A stretch of DNA of 64,000 bases from Micromonospora violae. GTDB taxonomy: Bacteria > Actinomycetota > Actinomycetes > Mycobacteriales > Micromonosporaceae. How positions within the stretch are numbered: position 1 is the stretch's first letter; every line of letters begins with the position of its first letter. The position numbers and the translations under genes were made by a program. Shown piece after piece: positions 39,128 through 49,122 of this stretch. Below the pieces are notes generated by a model that was not told the DNA's origin, ran no database searches, and saw nothing but the letters and a program-made list of their open reading frames with translations. The stretch spans positions 2,976,001-3,040,000 of the forward strand of contig NZ_SHKK01000001.1 in the NCBI RefSeq assembly GCF_004217135.1, written 5' to 3'.

Positions 39128-42100
39128 TCAGCTGGTGGCGGGCTGGCCGTCCGCCCGCTGGTTCTCCGGCACTGTGTCGGACCGTTCCGGTTCGGTGAGC
39201 AGTTGCCGCCGCGCCAACCGGTGGAACAGCCCCTCGGGTTGGTTCATCAACTCGTCGAAGGTGCCCCGCTGGACGATCCGCCCGGCGTCCAGGACGACGA
39301 TGGTGTCCGCCGCACGGACCGTGGACAACCGGTGGGCGATGACCACCCGGGTCGCGGCCAGGGCCGCGGTGCTCCGGCTGACCACCTCCTGGGTCCGGTT
39401 GTCCAGGGCGCTCGTCGCCTCGTCGAGGAAGATGATCCGGGGTAGCGGGGCCAGCGCGCGGGCGATCAGCACCCGTTGCCGCTGCCCGACGGAGAGCGTC
39501 CCGCCGCCGAACGGCACCATCGTGCTCATCCCCATCGGCAGCGCCTCCAGGTCGTCGGCGAGGCCGGCCATCCGCGCCGCTTCCCAGACCTGGTCGAGGG
39601 GGAAGCTGCCGGCGCCGCAGATGTTGTCGCGTACCGAGCCGGCGAAGAGCTGACCGTCCTGCAGGACCACGCCGCACTGCCTGCGGACCGCGTGCACGTC
39701 GAGTTCGGAGAGGTCCTGGCCGTCGTAGAGCACGGCGCCCTGCTGCTGGCGTTCAAAGCCGAGCAGCAACCGCAGCAGTGTGGACTTCCCGCAGCCACTC
39801 GGTCCGACGATGGCGACGAACTCACCCGGGCGGACGTGCAGGTCGATGTCGGTGAGCACCGGCGGGTCGTCCGGCTGGTAGGCGAAGGTGAGCCGGTGCA
39901 GCGCGATCTCGCCGCGCAACTCGCCCGGGTCCACCCGGTCCGGCCGTGCCTCGGGGTCGGCGCGCAGGATCTCCCGCAGGCTGCCCAGTCGGGGCACCGC
40001 CGCGATCACCTCGACCCCGGCCGACACCAGCACCAACAGCGCGCCCAGCAGCATCGCGAAACCAACGTTGAGGATGAAGAAGTCGGCCGGCGCGACCCGA
40101 CCGGCGAGTGGCCCCATCAGCACGGCGAACAGGACCAGTTGACCGGCGATCGGCAGCACGGTGCCGAAGGCGACCAGGCCCGCCTGACTCTGCCGGACCC
40201 GTTGCAGCGCCGCTCGGGCCGTCGCGGTCACCTCCGACCAGCGTGCGTGGGCACGGGTTTCGGCGGCCGCTAGTTTGATCTTGACGATGCCGCCGAGCAA
40301 CTGGTTGGTCATCGCCGCCGCCCGGTGCTCGGCCGGCAACGCGGATCGCTGCTGGCGGACGATGAGCACGGCGAACCCGCCGAAGGTCAGCATCGTGACG
40401 GCGACGATCCCCGCTCCCCACAGCCCGAGCACGGGCTCGACCACCAGGAGCATGCCGAGGGTCACCGCGACGGTGGCGGCCGCCGTGACGAGTTGCGGCA
40501 GCAGCGCGCTCAACGACTCACCGACGAACGAGATCCCCAACATCGAGTTGGCGATCTCGCCGCTGCTGCGACCGGCGAAGAACCGGGCCGGCAGCCGCAT
40601 CAACCGGTCCCAGATCGCCAACTGCGCGCCGGACTGCATCCGGCCGTCCAACCGCAGCAGACGCAGGTTCTGCACCACACCCACCAGCCCCGCGACCACC
40701 GCGGCGCTGAGCATCAGCGCCAGAAAACCGACAAGACCGGTCACCTCGCCCTGCCGGGCCAGTTGGCCGAGCACCTCGCCGGTGGCCAGCGGCACGCCCA
40801 GGCCCAGCAGTGCCACGCAGATGGCGGCGAACACCAGACCACGCACGTCACGGGACGCACCGACCAGCCCGGCCCGCAGCAGGTGGCGCATCCGAGCGGC
40901 CGGCGGCAGCGGCGCCTGCACCTCGGTCGCCTCGGCGGCGAACGTGGCGGCCGCTGTCGCGTCGATCGAAGCGTACGCCCGGGTGTCCGGGTCGACCTGG
41001 TGGTAGCGGCCCCGGCGGAACATCAGCGGCACCGCGACGGGCCGCTCCGGGTCATCGCCGGCCCGCCACCCCACCAGTGGTCCCAGGTCCCGCCGCCACC
41101 ATCGCTCCGGAAGCCGCACCTCACGCAGGAACAGGCTGGACGCCCGGGTCACCGCGTGCACCGCCGCCCGGTCGTCGAGCGGGGCGCGGCTGCGGTCGGC
41201 CGGCTCGTTGATCGGGCTGCCCATCCCCTCGGTGACCACCCGCACCACCGACGCCGCCCGCCCGTACCTGTCGAATCCGGCCTCGTCATCGGGAACCGGA
41301 ACCGCACCGCCGGCGCCGATCACCCCGATCGACCGGCGGGCCGCCGCCGCGAGCATCGCCGCGTCGGTCTCCCGGCGCCGCCGCACGGCGCTCAGCAAGG
41401 CCGCGTCGGCCTCCTCGATCCGGGTCTCCACCATCCGCAGCAGCCGGGCCACATGCTGGTCGACGGCCGACCGAAGCTGACCGTTGACCAGCAGGTCCCA
41501 GCTGCCGTGGCTCTCCACCGCGCACGGCGACTCGGCCACCACCCAGTCCCGCTCGGCGACCAGCAGCAACTCCCGCTCCCCCGACATCTCCGCCGGGCCA
41601 CCGTCATTGCGTCGCAGTTGCCCACCGGCGCTGCGCAGCCACCACGCCCCGCCGGTGGAGGTGAGGGCACTCCCCTGCGCCAGCGAAATGATCTCGCGTC
41701 CGCGGAGGGTGGACGCCTGCCGGGGCGCCTGCCCGCGGCGCAACGCGTCAGCGACGGTGACCAGCACCCGGTCCACCGCTGCGACCAGCTCCACCGCGGC
41801 GGCCCGCGCCCGCAGCGACGCCCCCTCGTCCGCCACTCGACCGAGCCGAACATGCCGCTCCAGCACGGACAGGTCGCGCCGGGACAGCCCGCGCAACTCC
41901 GTACCGGGCAACGGCACCAGGATCAACTGCCACGCGCCGATCGCGGTGGACGTCGGCACCAGGCCACCCGCCGGCAGCCGGGCCACATGGTGCCGACGCG
42001 AGGGGCTGATCCCGGCCCGACGAACCGCGAACAGGTCGGCCTCACCTCCGGTCACCAGCCAGCCGGCCGCCGGGCCGTCCAGACGGCAGACCTGGCGTAC

Positions 42101-42160
42101 GCCGTCCGAGCAGAAGCCGATCAGGCCGCCGGCCGACGGATCCTCCACCGCGCCACCCAT
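39128..42160 (-). CDS. NHLP-type RiPP exporter ABC transporter (permease-ATPase)
   Basis: 1010 residues, ATG behind GAGGAGA. The N-terminal region of about 400 residues is specific to NHLM-type systems, with a cyclic-nucleotide-binding-like segment and no C39 peptidase motif. Six membrane helices (about 430-700) follow, then the ATPase domain with Walker A GPSGCGKST, signature LSVGQRQRV and Walker B RIIFLDEATSALD. Paired with the peptidase-bearing transporter just upstream (24-bp gap), it probably forms a heterodimeric exporter for the processed peptides. Confidence 0.9.
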   Translation of the reverse strand: MGGAVEDPSAGGLIGFCSDGVRQVCRLDGPAAGWLVTGGEADLFAVRRAGISPSRRHHVARLPAGGLVPTSTAIGAWQLILVPLPGTELRGLSRRDLSVLERHVRLGRVADEGASLRARAAAVELVAAVDRVLVTVADALRRGQAPRQASTLRGREIISLAQGSALTSTGGAWWLRSAGGQLRRNDGGPAEMSGERELLLVAERDWVVAESPCAVESHGSWDLLVNGQLRSAVDQHVARLLRMVETRIEEADAALLSAVRRRRETDAAMLAAAARRSIGVIGAGGAVPVPDDEAGFDRYGRAASVVRVVTEGMGSPINEPADRSRAPLDDRAAVHAVTRASSLFLREVRLPERWWRRDLGPLVGWRAGDDPERPVAVPLMFRRGRYHQVDPDTRAYASIDATAAATFAAEATEVQAPLPPAARMRHLLRAGLVGASRDVRGLVFAAICVALLGLGVPLATGEVLGQLARQGEVTGLVGFLALMLSAAVVAGLVGVVQNLRLLRLDGRMQSGAQLAIWDRLMRLPARFFAGRSSGEIANSMLGISFVGESLSALLPQLVTAAATVAVTLGMLLVVEPVLGLWGAGIVAVTMLTFGGFAVLIVRQQRSALPAEHRAAAMTNQLLGGIVKIKLAAAETRAHARWSEVTATARAALQRVRQSQAGLVAFGTVLPIAGQLVLFAVLMGPLAGRVAPADFFILNVGFAMLLGALLVLVSAGVEVIAAVPRLGSLREILRADPEARPDRVDPGELRGEIALHRLTFAYQPDDPPVLTDIDLHVRPGEFVAIVGPSGCGKSTLLRLLLGFERQQQGAVLYDGQDLSELDVHAVRRQCGVVLQDGQLFAGSVRDNICGAGSFPLDQVWEAARMAGLADDLEALPMGMSTMVPFGGGTLSVGQRQRVLIARALAPLPRIIFLDEATSALDNRTQEVVSRSTAALAATRVVIAHRLSTVRAADTIVVLDAGRIVQRGTFDELMNQPEGLFHRLARRQLLTEPERSDTVPENQRADGQPATS

Positions 42161-42184
42161 CAGCGTCTCCTCGGATCGTCGTGG

Positions 42185-44368
42185 TCAGTGGTCCCGGACC
42201 AGGCGCGCGTACGCCCCGTCCTGAGCGACCAAGTGCTCGTGGGTGCCACGCTCCACCTCCCGACCGCCGTCCAGCACGACGATCAGGTCGCAGTCGCGGA
42301 CCGTGGACAGGCGGTGGGCCACGATCAGGCAGGTCGCGCCCCGCCGGCGCAGGTGCCTGTCGATCCGGCGTTCGGTCTCGGCGTCCAGCGCGCTGGTGGC
42401 CTCGTCCAGCACCAGCACCCGGGGGTTGCGCACGAGCGCTCGGGCGATCTCCAGCCGTTGCCGCTGCCCTCCGGAGAAGTTGCGGGCGTTCTCCCGCACC
42501 GGGCTGCCGAGGCCACCTGGGCGGGCCGCGACCTCGTCGTAGAGGCACGCGTCGGTCAGCGCGGCGACGACGTCCTCATCGGCGACCGTGAGGTCCCACA
42601 TGGTGACGTTGTCCCGCACCGTCCCCTCGAACAGCCGTTGGTCCTGGTCCACCATCGCGACGGTGGCCGCCCAGAGGCCGTCGTCGGCCGCGACCCGCTC
42701 AAGGCCGTCCACGGTGACCCGTCCGGTCCAGGGACGGTAGAGCCCGGCGACCAGCCGACCAACCGTCGACTTGCCACTGCCCGACCGCCCGACGAGCGCC
42801 ACCCGGGCACCCGGCGGCAGGTCCAGGCTGAAGTTCTCCAGCAGCGGACGGCCCAACGGGTTGTAACCGAAGGTGACCTCCTCGATGCGCAGATGCCCCT
42901 CCATCGGTGCCACCGGGCGGGCGGATCGGTCCTGGGCCGAGGGCAGTGGGTACCGCTCCACGTCGCGCAGCCGGTTGAGGTCGGCGCTCATGTCCTGCAA
43001 CCGCGAACCCAGCGCGGTCAGATTGCCCAACGGACGGTTCATGGCGGCCGCCAGGCTCTGCATGCCGACCAGCACGCCGACGCTCATCGCCTCTGCCACG
43101 ACCTGTCGGCTGCCCAGCCCCAGCAGCACCGCTGTGGTCGCCGAGGCGAGCAGCGCCGGCAGGACCGACAGCACCGCGGTGGGCACCCCCAGCCGCTGCT
43201 GCCGGGTGGCGACGGTGGCATGGCGCGCGGCGAACCGGGCCACCGCGCGCTCCTCCTCCCCGCCGGCCTTCACCGTCTCGATCATCTGAACCGTGGTGTA
43301 GACGGTCGTCACCAACTTGCTGCGATCTGCCTGAAGGCCGGCGACAGCGGTGGACCGGGTCGACGCGACATAGCGCAGCACGCTGACGTTCAGCCCGGCG
43401 AGGACCACCGCGCACAGCCCGAGCAGCAGGTCGTACTGGCAGAGCAGAGCCCCGTACGCCAGCACCAGGCCGGTGTCCACCACAGTGGTGGCCGTCCGGC
43501 GGGTGAGCACCTCGGCGACCACCTCGTTGCCCCGGACCCGCTGGCTGAGGTCGGCGGCCTGCCGCTGGTCGAAGAAGGTCGGCGGCAGCCGCAGCAGATG
43601 TCGGAAGAACCGGGCGGCGCTGGAGAGGGCGAGCGCCGTCTCCGCGCGTACGGTCAGGCGTTGCTGAAGCAGGCTGGCCAGGAAGGTCAGCACGGTGGCC
43701 ACCGCCACCGCCGCCACCAGGCCGGCGAACGCGGCCCGATCCTCCTGCAGCAGCACCCGGTCGACGAAGACCTTGGCCATCACCGGGATGGTCAGACCGA
43801 CCACGGCGATCAGCAGGCCGAGCAGCAACATCTGCGCGATCGCCGAACCCGGGCCGCGCCACCGCTCGGCCAGCGCCCGCACCAGCCGGTAGCGGGTGCC
43901 GCCGGGTCGGAACTCGGGGCCGGGCTCCATGGTGAGCACGATGCCGGTGAAGGCGCCGTCGAACTCCTCCCAGCTCACCGCGCGGGGACCGGTGGCCGGA
44001 TCGTTGATGAAGACCTTACGGCCGAGCCCTTCCAGCACCACGAAGTGCTCGAACCGCCAGAACAGCACCGCCGGCAGCGCCACGGTGGCCAGGCCGGCCA
44101 GGTCCATCTGGAAACCCTTGGCCACCATCCCGTACCGGCGGGCACCCTTGAGCACGGTGGCCGCGGTGGAGCCGTCCCGGCTGACGCCGCACACCCGGCG
44201 CAGCTCCTCCAGGGGCACGTGCCGACCGTGGTGCGCGAGCAGGATGCCCAACGCGGCGGCACCGCACTCCACCGCCTCCATCTGGATCAGGGTGGGGGTA
44301 CGGACCCGTCGACGCCGGATCCTGGGCAGCTCCGGCGCTGCGCTGGCGGCGGTCGTCGGCGCGCTCAT
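42185..44368 (-). CDS. C39-peptidase-containing ABC transporter (NHLP type)
   Basis: 727 residues. The ATG at 44368 overlaps the HlyD stop (ATGA). An N-terminal C39 peptidase has Cys35 (MEAVECGAAAL), His108 (FEHFVVLEG) and Asp123 (INDPATG), all intact, so it should cut leaders after Gly-Gly/Ala-Gly motifs. Six membrane helices follow, then the ATPase domain (GRSGSGKST; FSGGQRQRLEIARAL; VLVLDEATSALD). The cleavage sites predicted in both precursors (VAGG, VVAG) suit it, so one protease may serve both. Confidence 0.92.
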   Translation of the reverse strand: MSAPTTAASAAPELPRIRRRRVRTPTLIQMEAVECGAAALGILLAHHGRHVPLEELRRVCGVSRDGSTAATVLKGARRYGMVAKGFQMDLAGLATVALPAVLFWRFEHFVVLEGLGRKVFINDPATGPRAVSWEEFDGAFTGIVLTMEPGPEFRPGGTRYRLVRALAERWRGPGSAIAQMLLLGLLIAVVGLTIPVMAKVFVDRVLLQEDRAAFAGLVAAVAVATVLTFLASLLQQRLTVRAETALALSSAARFFRHLLRLPPTFFDQRQAADLSQRVRGNEVVAEVLTRRTATTVVDTGLVLAYGALLCQYDLLLGLCAVVLAGLNVSVLRYVASTRSTAVAGLQADRSKLVTTVYTTVQMIETVKAGGEEERAVARFAARHATVATRQQRLGVPTAVLSVLPALLASATTAVLLGLGSRQVVAEAMSVGVLVGMQSLAAAMNRPLGNLTALGSRLQDMSADLNRLRDVERYPLPSAQDRSARPVAPMEGHLRIEEVTFGYNPLGRPLLENFSLDLPPGARVALVGRSGSGKSTVGRLVAGLYRPWTGRVTVDGLERVAADDGLWAATVAMVDQDQRLFEGTVRDNVTMWDLTVADEDVVAALTDACLYDEVAARPGGLGSPVRENARNFSGGQRQRLEIARALVRNPRVLVLDEATSALDAETERRIDRHLRRRGATCLIVAHRLSTVRDCDLIVVLDGGREVERGTHEHLVAQDGAYARLVRDH

Positions 44369-45174
44369 CGCCGCAGCAACCAGTCGATCGGGTGTTCCCG
44401 GTCCACTGTGAACCACGCGGTGACCTCGCTGGCCGAGTTGAGCTGGAACGGCGGCGGGGACTTGGTCCAGCGCAGACCGCCCGGGGCGGCCGGGTCGGGC
44501 TCCAGGGCCACCGTCACCCGCACCACGCTGCCCCGGGCGAGCAGCCGCCGGACGTCCGGCCCGGTGCCCAGGAAGGCGCGCAGCGAGGCCTCGGTCTCCG
44601 GGAAGGCGCCGACCGTGGTGACCTGGCCGGCCAGGGTGCCGAACACGTTGCGCGGCGCGGCGGCGGCGGCCACCTCGACGGACACGCCGGGTTGCAGCAG
44701 TGGGGCGGCGACGGCGGGCGCGTAGACGACGGCCTGCAACGCGTCGCCTGCGGTGTCGAGCCGTTCCAGGTCGGCCAGGTGTGTCCCCGGGGTGACGATC
44801 TCACCTTCCGAGACCAGCCAGGCGACGACGTACGCGTCACCCGGCGCGGTCTCCACCCGCACCTTGCCGTCCGTGGTGCGCAGGCTGTAGAGGGGCATGC
44901 CCTTCGGCACCCGCTGGTGCGGTGACGCCCACACCTTGGTGACCTGACCGGCGTCGAGCGCGTCGAGCGCGGAGATCCCGTTCGAGTGGATCAGCACCCC
45001 GGCCGCCTCGACGGTCCGGGGCACCACCGTACGCACCGACCAGACCCCCGCGGCGACCACGACGATGACCAGCGCGGTGGTGGCCAGCCAGTTCGGCACG
45101 GTGGTCAGCCGGACCGCCCGGTCCAGTTGCTCGGGCGCCTCCAACTGGCGCAGCGCCTGCCGTCGGAACTTCAT
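44365..45174 (-). CDS. HlyD-like NHLM secretion protein
   Basis: 269 residues from ATG 45174, overlapping the SagB stop by ATGA, and overlapping the next start at its own end. One N-terminal membrane helix (ATTALVIVVVAAGVWSV) and a beta-barrel/lipoyl-like periplasmic-adaptor body follow, as in membrane fusion proteins of NHLM bacteriocin systems. In a Gram-positive it would extend the exporter through the wall. Four-base overlaps on both sides show tight coupling to SagB and the peptidase transporter. Confidence 0.87.
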   Translation of the reverse strand: MKFRRQALRQLEAPEQLDRAVRLTTVPNWLATTALVIVVVAAGVWSVRTVVPRTVEAAGVLIHSNGISALDALDAGQVTKVWASPHQRVPKGMPLYSLRTTDGKVRVETAPGDAYVVAWLVSEGEIVTPGTHLADLERLDTAGDALQAVVYAPAVAAPLLQPGVSVEVAAAAAPRNVFGTLAGQVTTVGAFPETEASLRAFLGTGPDVRRLLARGSVVRVTVALEPDPAAPGGLRWTKSPPPFQLNSASEVTAWFTVDREHPIDWLLRR

Positions 45175-46679
45175 GGCCGGCTCCGCGCCGCGTCCGGGCC
45201 GGTGGCTCGGCACGAGCCGAGCAGGAAGTCGGCCACGCTCGGCTCGACCAGCGGGTCGAGCCCGGACAGCTCGGCGAAGGCCTGGGAGTCCCCGGCTCCG
45301 AGTGCACACGGTGCCAACCCCATGGCGGTGGCCACAAGGTACATCTGCTGGGTCAGCACACCCGCGTCCTTGAGAATCATGGCGTAGCTCATCCCTTCGT
45401 ACTTCCACATGAGCCGCTGGACCCGGGCGGTGACCACCAGGACCGTCTGCGGCGGCCGAGGTAGCGCGCCGGACGCCCGGGCGTACGCCAGCAGCCGGTC
45501 GGCGGCCGCTCCCCAGGCGGCGACCGGCTCCAGCCGGTGCCCGACCGGGTCGTAGTGGTAGAGCCCCGGATCGAGCCCGGCGCAGCGCGCGACCAGTGGA
45601 TAAATCTCCAGCTCGTAGACGCCGCCGCCGCCCGGGTAGGGCCGGTGGCCGACCTCCTGCCCGCCGGCCTCGCCGACGGCGGTGGTGTGCTGCGACCGGT
45701 AGAGGAATTCCGCCAGCCGGTCCAGGGGCAGCGGCGCCGCGTCGTCGTGGTCGCGCACGCTGCGCCGGTCCGCGACGACCTGGCTGAACGAGGGGTCCGC
45801 CTTGGCGATCGGCGCCAGGTCCGGCAGTGGCAGTTCGACCGCCCGGCTCCCGTCGTACGGGCGGCGCAGCGGTTGGGGGGCGAAGCGCTCCCGCATCCGG
45901 TAGGTGCCGCCCACCGGCAGCGCGTGCCGGCCGGCGCGGGAGCGGTGGTGCAGCCGCAACTCCTCCGGCGACCAGTAGGCCAGCGGCGCCTCGTCGCACT
46001 CCGCCTCGAACTCGGCGTCGGTGACCAGGACCCGGGCGGTGGCCAGCTCGTCGAGCACCCGTCCGGCGACGTCCAGCGGCACGCCGAGGGTGCGGGCCAC
46101 CGCGTCGGGTCCGACGCCCGGCACGGCGGCGGCCAGCACCGCACCGAGGGCGGCGTCGGCGCACCCGACGACGAGGGTGCTCAGCGGCGACGCGGCCACC
46201 AGCATGCCCCGTTCGTGCTGAAGGGTGGCGAAGCGGGAGAGCCGGTAGCGGACCCCGGGGGTGTGCAGGCGAGTCTCCGGCAGACTGCCCCGGCCCAGGC
46301 CGGTGGGCACCAGGTCGAGCAGTGGCCGATCGTCGACCTGGACGCGGCGCTCCAGCCAGGAGTGGGCGAGCAGCCGGCGCAGCAGCAACTGCGCGGGCAA
46401 CACCCGGTTCTCCCCCTCCAGGCCGCTGATCAGCCGACCGACCTCGACGTCGTTGACCCAGTCGGCGGCGAGCCGCAGCAGCAGCGCCCGCCGGCCCATG
46501 CCCGGCTGCTCCAGGGTGAGCTGGAAGCGGGTCTGCCGCAGCGTCAGCGCGCCGTCCTCACCGAGCCGCAGCTCCGCGTCACGGCGCAGCCGGTACGACT
46601 CCTGAATCGGCGGACCGCCGACGGAGCCGCTCACGACGGTCGCCGACCGGCCGGGTCCACCACGGTGGTCATCCCCCAC
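45171..46679 (-). CDS. SagB-type nitroreductase-fold peptide dehydrogenase
   Basis: 502 residues. An N-terminal domain of about 250 residues (winged-helix/leader-interaction type) precedes the FMN-binding nitroreductase domain (RRSVRDHDDAAPLPLDRLAEFLY; GGGGVYELEIYPLV; VTARVQRLMWKYEGMSYAMILKDAG). SagB enzymes oxidise azolines to thiazoles or oxazoles, which fits the Cys-rich precursor B and makes no sense for precursor A. GTG 46679 starts 28 bases after the YcaO fusion; its ribosome site is crowded, so the start is less certain. Confidence 0.87.
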   Translation of the reverse strand: MGDDHRGGPGRSATVVSGSVGGPPIQESYRLRRDAELRLGEDGALTLRQTRFQLTLEQPGMGRRALLLRLAADWVNDVEVGRLISGLEGENRVLPAQLLLRRLLAHSWLERRVQVDDRPLLDLVPTGLGRGSLPETRLHTPGVRYRLSRFATLQHERGMLVAASPLSTLVVGCADAALGAVLAAAVPGVGPDAVARTLGVPLDVAGRVLDELATARVLVTDAEFEAECDEAPLAYWSPEELRLHHRSRAGRHALPVGGTYRMRERFAPQPLRRPYDGSRAVELPLPDLAPIAKADPSFSQVVADRRSVRDHDDAAPLPLDRLAEFLYRSQHTTAVGEAGGQEVGHRPYPGGGGVYELEIYPLVARCAGLDPGLYHYDPVGHRLEPVAAWGAAADRLLAYARASGALPRPPQTVLVVTARVQRLMWKYEGMSYAMILKDAGVLTQQMYLVATAMGLAPCALGAGDSQAFAELSGLDPLVEPSVADFLLGSCRATGPDAARSRP

Positions 46680-46707
46680 ATCCTTCCCACGGTTCCGGGA
46701 TCGCCGG

Positions 46708-48984
46708 CTAGAAGAAGACGTTCAGCGGGTTGGCCGACGTCTCGTCGACGGCCAACGGGCTGCGGCCGAGGTGAGCCGGCACGTCCCACAGCCGGCCGGG
46801 ACCGAGCCGGCGCCAGAAGTGCCGCAGTCCCGGCACGACGACTTTCACCACCGCCAGGTCGACATCCGGACGGGACTGGTCGACGACGATCACCTCCAGG
46901 CCAGCACGCTCCGCCCGACGTACGCATCGACGCACGTCATCCCCGACGTCGCCGGTGGTCAGTGCCGGGTGGTCCGCCACGGTACGTGGCGGCCGGCTGG
47001 GATCCGGGGCCAGCCACTGCTGGTCGGCCACCCGCACGGTGCCGAACCAGCGCGCGGTGTCCGGGTCGTCGACGCCGTACCGGTTGCGGGTGGAGGCGGG
47101 CCCGGCGACGGCGGGCAGGAACTGATTCACCTCGGTGAGCGCCCGGGTCAGCGCGACCCGCGCGTCCAGGTGCGCGCCGAAGCCGACCAGGACGTCCTCC
47201 GGCCCGCCGTCGACCCGACGGGACACCGCGGCGAACGTGGGTACGCCCAGGTCGGCGGTCAGGTCGAGGGCCCACAGTTCGCGGCGCAGCGCGGTGGCGT
47301 GGTGGTCGACGCAGGCGGCCATCCACGGGTCGGCGAACGAGGCGAGCTCCACGCCAGGTATCCGGGATCGGTGGTACCACCACAGGGCCACGCTGTCGCG
47401 CTCCACGAGTTCGCAGAAGCCTTGCAGGATCGCCTCGGACAGGGTGTTGCCGGCCGCGCAGCCGTTCGAGTCGGCCGAGGACACTGCCAGCCCGGTCAGC
47501 TCCGGATGCCCATACCAGCAGTGCGCGGCGGGCAGCTCGCGCGGTGTCTCCCGGGTCAGCGACCAACCCGTGGTCCAGTCCAGCTCCACCTCGTCGGGCA
47601 GTGGGTGGGGAATGCGGTGCAGGTGGCCCAGGTCGCGGTTGAGCCGGTCCCGGTCGGCGTACTGGCGTTCCGAGAACAGCAGCAGCTCACGCAGGTGCAC
47701 CGCGCGCTCCGGGCCCAACTGCTGGTAGGACGCCCGGTGCACCGGGCGGTCGCCACGCCACACCCCGCAGTAGCGCTCCACCGCCTCCCCGACCGCGCTC
47801 ATCCGGGCCTGCAGGTCGGTCCGGCCCTTGCCGCCGCTCTGCCCGCGCAGATTGCGGCGCAATGCGGCGAGCTGGCGGGGCTGGGCGAAGTTGTGCCCGG
47901 CCGAGTAGGTGTGGGTGACCCCGTTGTCGGTCGCCTCCAGGGAGGTCAGCCTGCTCACCACACCCAGGTACCGGCTGACGTGGTGGGCGAGCGCGGCGTA
48001 CGCCTCGGCGGGTTCCCTGGTGCGGGCGTCCCCGGCCCGACTGGGTTGGGTGCCGCTCGGTGGCAGGTCGATCCGTGGCTCGGCCTTGCGGACGAGGTCC
48101 GGGTCGCCGCAGGCGGGGCACTGCGGCTGGCGTACCAGTTGGTGGCTCTCGGTGCTCAGGTCCCGGGTGTCCAGGGCGACCAGCCGCCCGGTGAGTCGGG
48201 GCGACGCGCCGCGGACGGCGAGCACGGCGAGCTCGGCGGCGAGCAGCCCGGCGACCATGGTGGCGAGTCCGGGCAGGACCGCGCGGCCGGGCTGGGGCAG
48301 CGGAGCGGCCAGGTCCTGCCCGTCGAGGAAGGCGTTCACCTGTTCGTTCTCCTGCCAACGTTGCCGCAGGCAGGCCCAGCAGCCGGTGCGGCCCGGCACG
48401 AGGTGGGGGCCGAGGAAGACGACGTTGCCGTGTGGCCGGGCCAGGGTCCACGCGCGACCGGCGGCGAGCTGCCGGTCGTTGATCAGCGCCAGCCGAGGGT
48501 CGAGCATCGACGACGGCAGCACCAGCACCTGGGCGGTGGCCGGGCCGGGGTCCGGTGCGTCCGGCCCGACCACTGTCGGGGTGAGCCCGAGGGCGCGCAG
48601 CGCGTCGGCGGTCTCGACCACCCGGGGCGCGCCGAGGTCCACGATGGTGACCGGCCCCCCGGCCATCCACCGGCGGCCGGCGTCGGGCGGGACACCCCGG
48701 GCGTCCCAGCCTGCGGCTTCGGCTGCCGAGGTGTGCGCCGGGCCGGACACCAGAAGACCGTGGTCGCGCAGCCGGGCGAGGGCCGCGGCGACGGCGGCGA
48801 CCGGGTGTCGGGTGGCCAGCCGAGCTACCACGTCGGCCAGCGACGCGTCCCCGTCGAGCTGGTCGGCCAGGTCCGCGGCGACCGGGTCGTCGATGAGGAG
48901 GCTGCGGGTCTCCCCCAACACCACCAGCGGGCCGTCAGGCAGCCGCACCGGCACGTAGTCCGTTCGGAAGCGCGGACGCCACAT
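46708..48984 (-). CDS. Fused leader-binding domain and YcaO cyclodehydratase
   Basis: 758 residues, ATG behind GGGAGGAA. The N-terminal half (about 1-330) is an E1/ThiF-like leader-binding domain with zinc-type cysteines (CWACLRQRW and CPACGD). The C-terminal half is a YcaO domain (SAVGEAVERYCG; ILQGFCELVERDS; RALTEVNQF). This is the C-D fusion of TOMM clusters, which converts Cys/Ser/Thr to azolines using ATP. Most azoline-forming YcaOs end in a Pro-rich PxPxP; this one ends NPLNVFF, which may alter activity. Likely acts on precursor B with the SagB dehydrogenase next door. Confidence 0.9.
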   Translation of the reverse strand: MWRPRFRTDYVPVRLPDGPLVVLGETRSLLIDDPVAADLADQLDGDASLADVVARLATRHPVAAVAAALARLRDHGLLVSGPAHTSAAEAAGWDARGVPPDAGRRWMAGGPVTIVDLGAPRVVETADALRALGLTPTVVGPDAPDPGPATAQVLVLPSSMLDPRLALINDRQLAAGRAWTLARPHGNVVFLGPHLVPGRTGCWACLRQRWQENEQVNAFLDGQDLAAPLPQPGRAVLPGLATMVAGLLAAELAVLAVRGASPRLTGRLVALDTRDLSTESHQLVRQPQCPACGDPDLVRKAEPRIDLPPSGTQPSRAGDARTREPAEAYAALAHHVSRYLGVVSRLTSLEATDNGVTHTYSAGHNFAQPRQLAALRRNLRGQSGGKGRTDLQARMSAVGEAVERYCGVWRGDRPVHRASYQQLGPERAVHLRELLLFSERQYADRDRLNRDLGHLHRIPHPLPDEVELDWTTGWSLTRETPRELPAAHCWYGHPELTGLAVSSADSNGCAAGNTLSEAILQGFCELVERDSVALWWYHRSRIPGVELASFADPWMAACVDHHATALRRELWALDLTADLGVPTFAAVSRRVDGGPEDVLVGFGAHLDARVALTRALTEVNQFLPAVAGPASTRNRYGVDDPDTARWFGTVRVADQQWLAPDPSRPPRTVADHPALTTGDVGDDVRRCVRRAERAGLEVIVVDQSRPDVDLAVVKVVVPGLRHFWRRLGPGRLWDVPAHLGRSPLAVDETSANPLNVFF

Positions 48985-49122
48985 GGGTTCCTCCCGAGCC
49001 TGGTGGCCGGACCGACGGGTCCCGCCCTGATCACGGCTGCTGCCATCGTCGCGGTCCGGTGCGCCCCGATCCGAGGGATGCCATGGGTTTCTGCCGTCGC
49101 CGTGGAAGCTGCGCGGCAGGGG

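Noticed and set aside
40325..44725. Very long rightward open frame opposite the ABC transporter genes
   Set aside because: It is the shadow of two well-supported leftward genes in GC-rich DNA; its protein is low-complexity Arg/Gly/His-rich with no domain.
44365..46164. HlyD gene starting 990 bases earlier as a 599-residue protein
   Set aside because: The extra N-terminal part is out-of-frame SagB sequence. ATG 45174 overlaps the SagB stop and begins the real adaptor.
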